From Acidimicrobiaceae bacterium (lineage in GTDB: Bacteria > Actinomycetota > Acidimicrobiia > Acidimicrobiales > MedAcidi-G1): a DNA stretch of 6,380 nucleotides. Below, one piece after another: positions 5,786 through 6,380 of this stretch. The position numbers and the translations under genes were made by a program. The notes beneath the pieces were generated by a model that did no database searches, was not told the DNA's origin, and saw only the letters and a list, made by a program, of their open reading frames with translations. Location: contig PAXM01000010.1 of the NCBI GenBank assembly GCA_002714485.1, positions 30,203 through 36,582 of the forward strand, given 5' to 3'. How positions within the stretch are numbered: the first letter of the stretch is position 1; each line of letters starts with the position of its first letter.

Positions 5786-6380
5786 TGTCAACAGACCGGG
5801 ACCTTCGGGTCACCTACTTGTCTATGGATCCCTTAGGCAGCACGGTGGGGGCCTCACAGGTCCTTGCCTACATCCTCCGACTTGCCTCCCGGGGAGTAGG
5901 GATCGACCTGCATAGTTTTGAGCGGACGGTAGACGGAGATCTACGAGACCTCCTGGCTGCGGCCGGGGTTCGCTGGCACCCGCATCGGTTCGGCGGTGCG
6001 GGTGCACGGGGCGGTCTAGGGAGGGTTACCCGCCTAGCTCGGCACATTCGAGGGGCGTCGCTGGTGCACGCTCGTAGCGACATGGCGGCAGCCGCGGTGA
6101 TGTCGTCCTCGGTGGACAGGTGGGTGTGGGACGTCAGATCACTATGGGCTGATCAGAAGGTTGCCACCGGGGTGTTCTCCGAGGGCTCCCTGCAGGCTCG
6201 GGTGTTTCGTCGGATCGAGCGGGCGGCCGCTAGACGGTCTGACCGGGTGGTCACCCTTACTTCGTCGGCGATCGACGTTCTTGACGATCGGTACGGTGGT
6301 GTGGTCGGCCCGAAGGCGAGTGTCATCACCACGTGTGTGGATCGTCAACGGTTCGTCCCGTCGCCTCCACCAAGTAATGC
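5782..6380 (+). CDS. GT4-family glycosyltransferase, N-terminal 199 residues (3' truncated by window)
   Basis: The frame is open from ATG 5782 to the window edge without a stop. The visible part is the acceptor domain and linker of a GT-B enzyme. Strand 1 and its glycine loop are VTYLSMDPLGSTVGASQVL (10-28), typical of GT4 enzymes that begin with a strand followed by a Ser/Gly loop. Then come HSFER (44-48), LVHARSDMAAA (94-104) in the place of the usual H-x-R-S/H motif, and WDVRSLWADQKVATG (115-129), matching the D-x-R-x-x-W segment of this family. Next are RRSDRVVTLTSSAIDVL (151-167), and VITTCVDRQRFVP (181-193), the classic I-x-x-x-V-D-x-x-x-F linker before the donor domain. The donor-binding half lies beyond the window. 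It is co-translated with the upstream glycosyltransferase through an ATGA overlap, so the two probably add successive sugars of one repeat unit. Specific sugar unknown. Confidence 0.85.
   Translation, partial: MMSTDRDLRVTYLSMDPLGSTVGASQVLAYILRLASRGVGIDLHSFERTVDGDLRDLLAAAGVRWHPHRFGGAGARGGLGRVTRLARHIRGASLVHARSDMAAAAVMSSSVDRWVWDVRSLWADQKVATGVFSEGSLQARVFRRIERAAARRSDRVVTLTSSAIDVLDDRYGGVVGPKASVITTCVDRQRFVPSPPPSN

Overview
The window is a GC-rich (roughly 60% by eye), all-plus-strand stretch of a surface-polysaccharide biosynthesis locus. GTG starts, C/G-biased third codon positions and the protein styles suggest an actinobacterium or a similar GC-rich bacterium. No single marker fixes the genus, so the taxonomic call is inference only.

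Layout from left to right. (1) The 3' end of a membrane protein whose last helix leads into TPR-like helices, the usual architecture of the C-terminus of O-antigen ligase/polymerase (Wzy/WaaL-like) proteins. (2) A 134-bp gap, then a class I SAM-dependent methyltransferase of the type common in polysaccharide clusters (685-1548). (3) A 12-helix Wzx-type flippase (1548-2813), which overlaps the methyltransferase by one base. (4) A possible unlisted 38-codon gene (2810-2926), joined by ATGA overlaps to both the flippase before it and the membrane protein after it. (5) A 526-residue multi-pass membrane protein (2923-4503), likely a lipid-linked-sugar glycosyltransferase or polymerase. It carries an unusual Ser/Ala/Gly-rich extracytoplasmic insertion bracketed by CxxC and CxxxC pairs and built partly from short repeats. 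(6) A 226-bp gap with no convincing gene, overlapped by out-of-frame coding-like signal. (7) A GT-B-type glycosyltransferase (4730-5785). (8) A second GT4-type glycosyltransferase (5782 to the window end), overlapping the previous gene by ATGA and cut by the window edge.

Together this is the core of a Wzx/Wzy-type pathway. Cytoplasmic glycosyltransferases build a lipid-linked repeat unit, the methyltransferase may modify a sugar or a precursor, the flippase moves the unit across the membrane, and one or both large membrane proteins polymerise, ligate or further glycosylate it outside. The tight overlaps argue for one polycistronic message. I see no RNA gene, CRISPR array, insertion sequence or attachment site. 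The most unusual points are the doubly coupled mini-ORF, the Cys-bracketed repeat loop, and the possible gene debris around 4420-4730.
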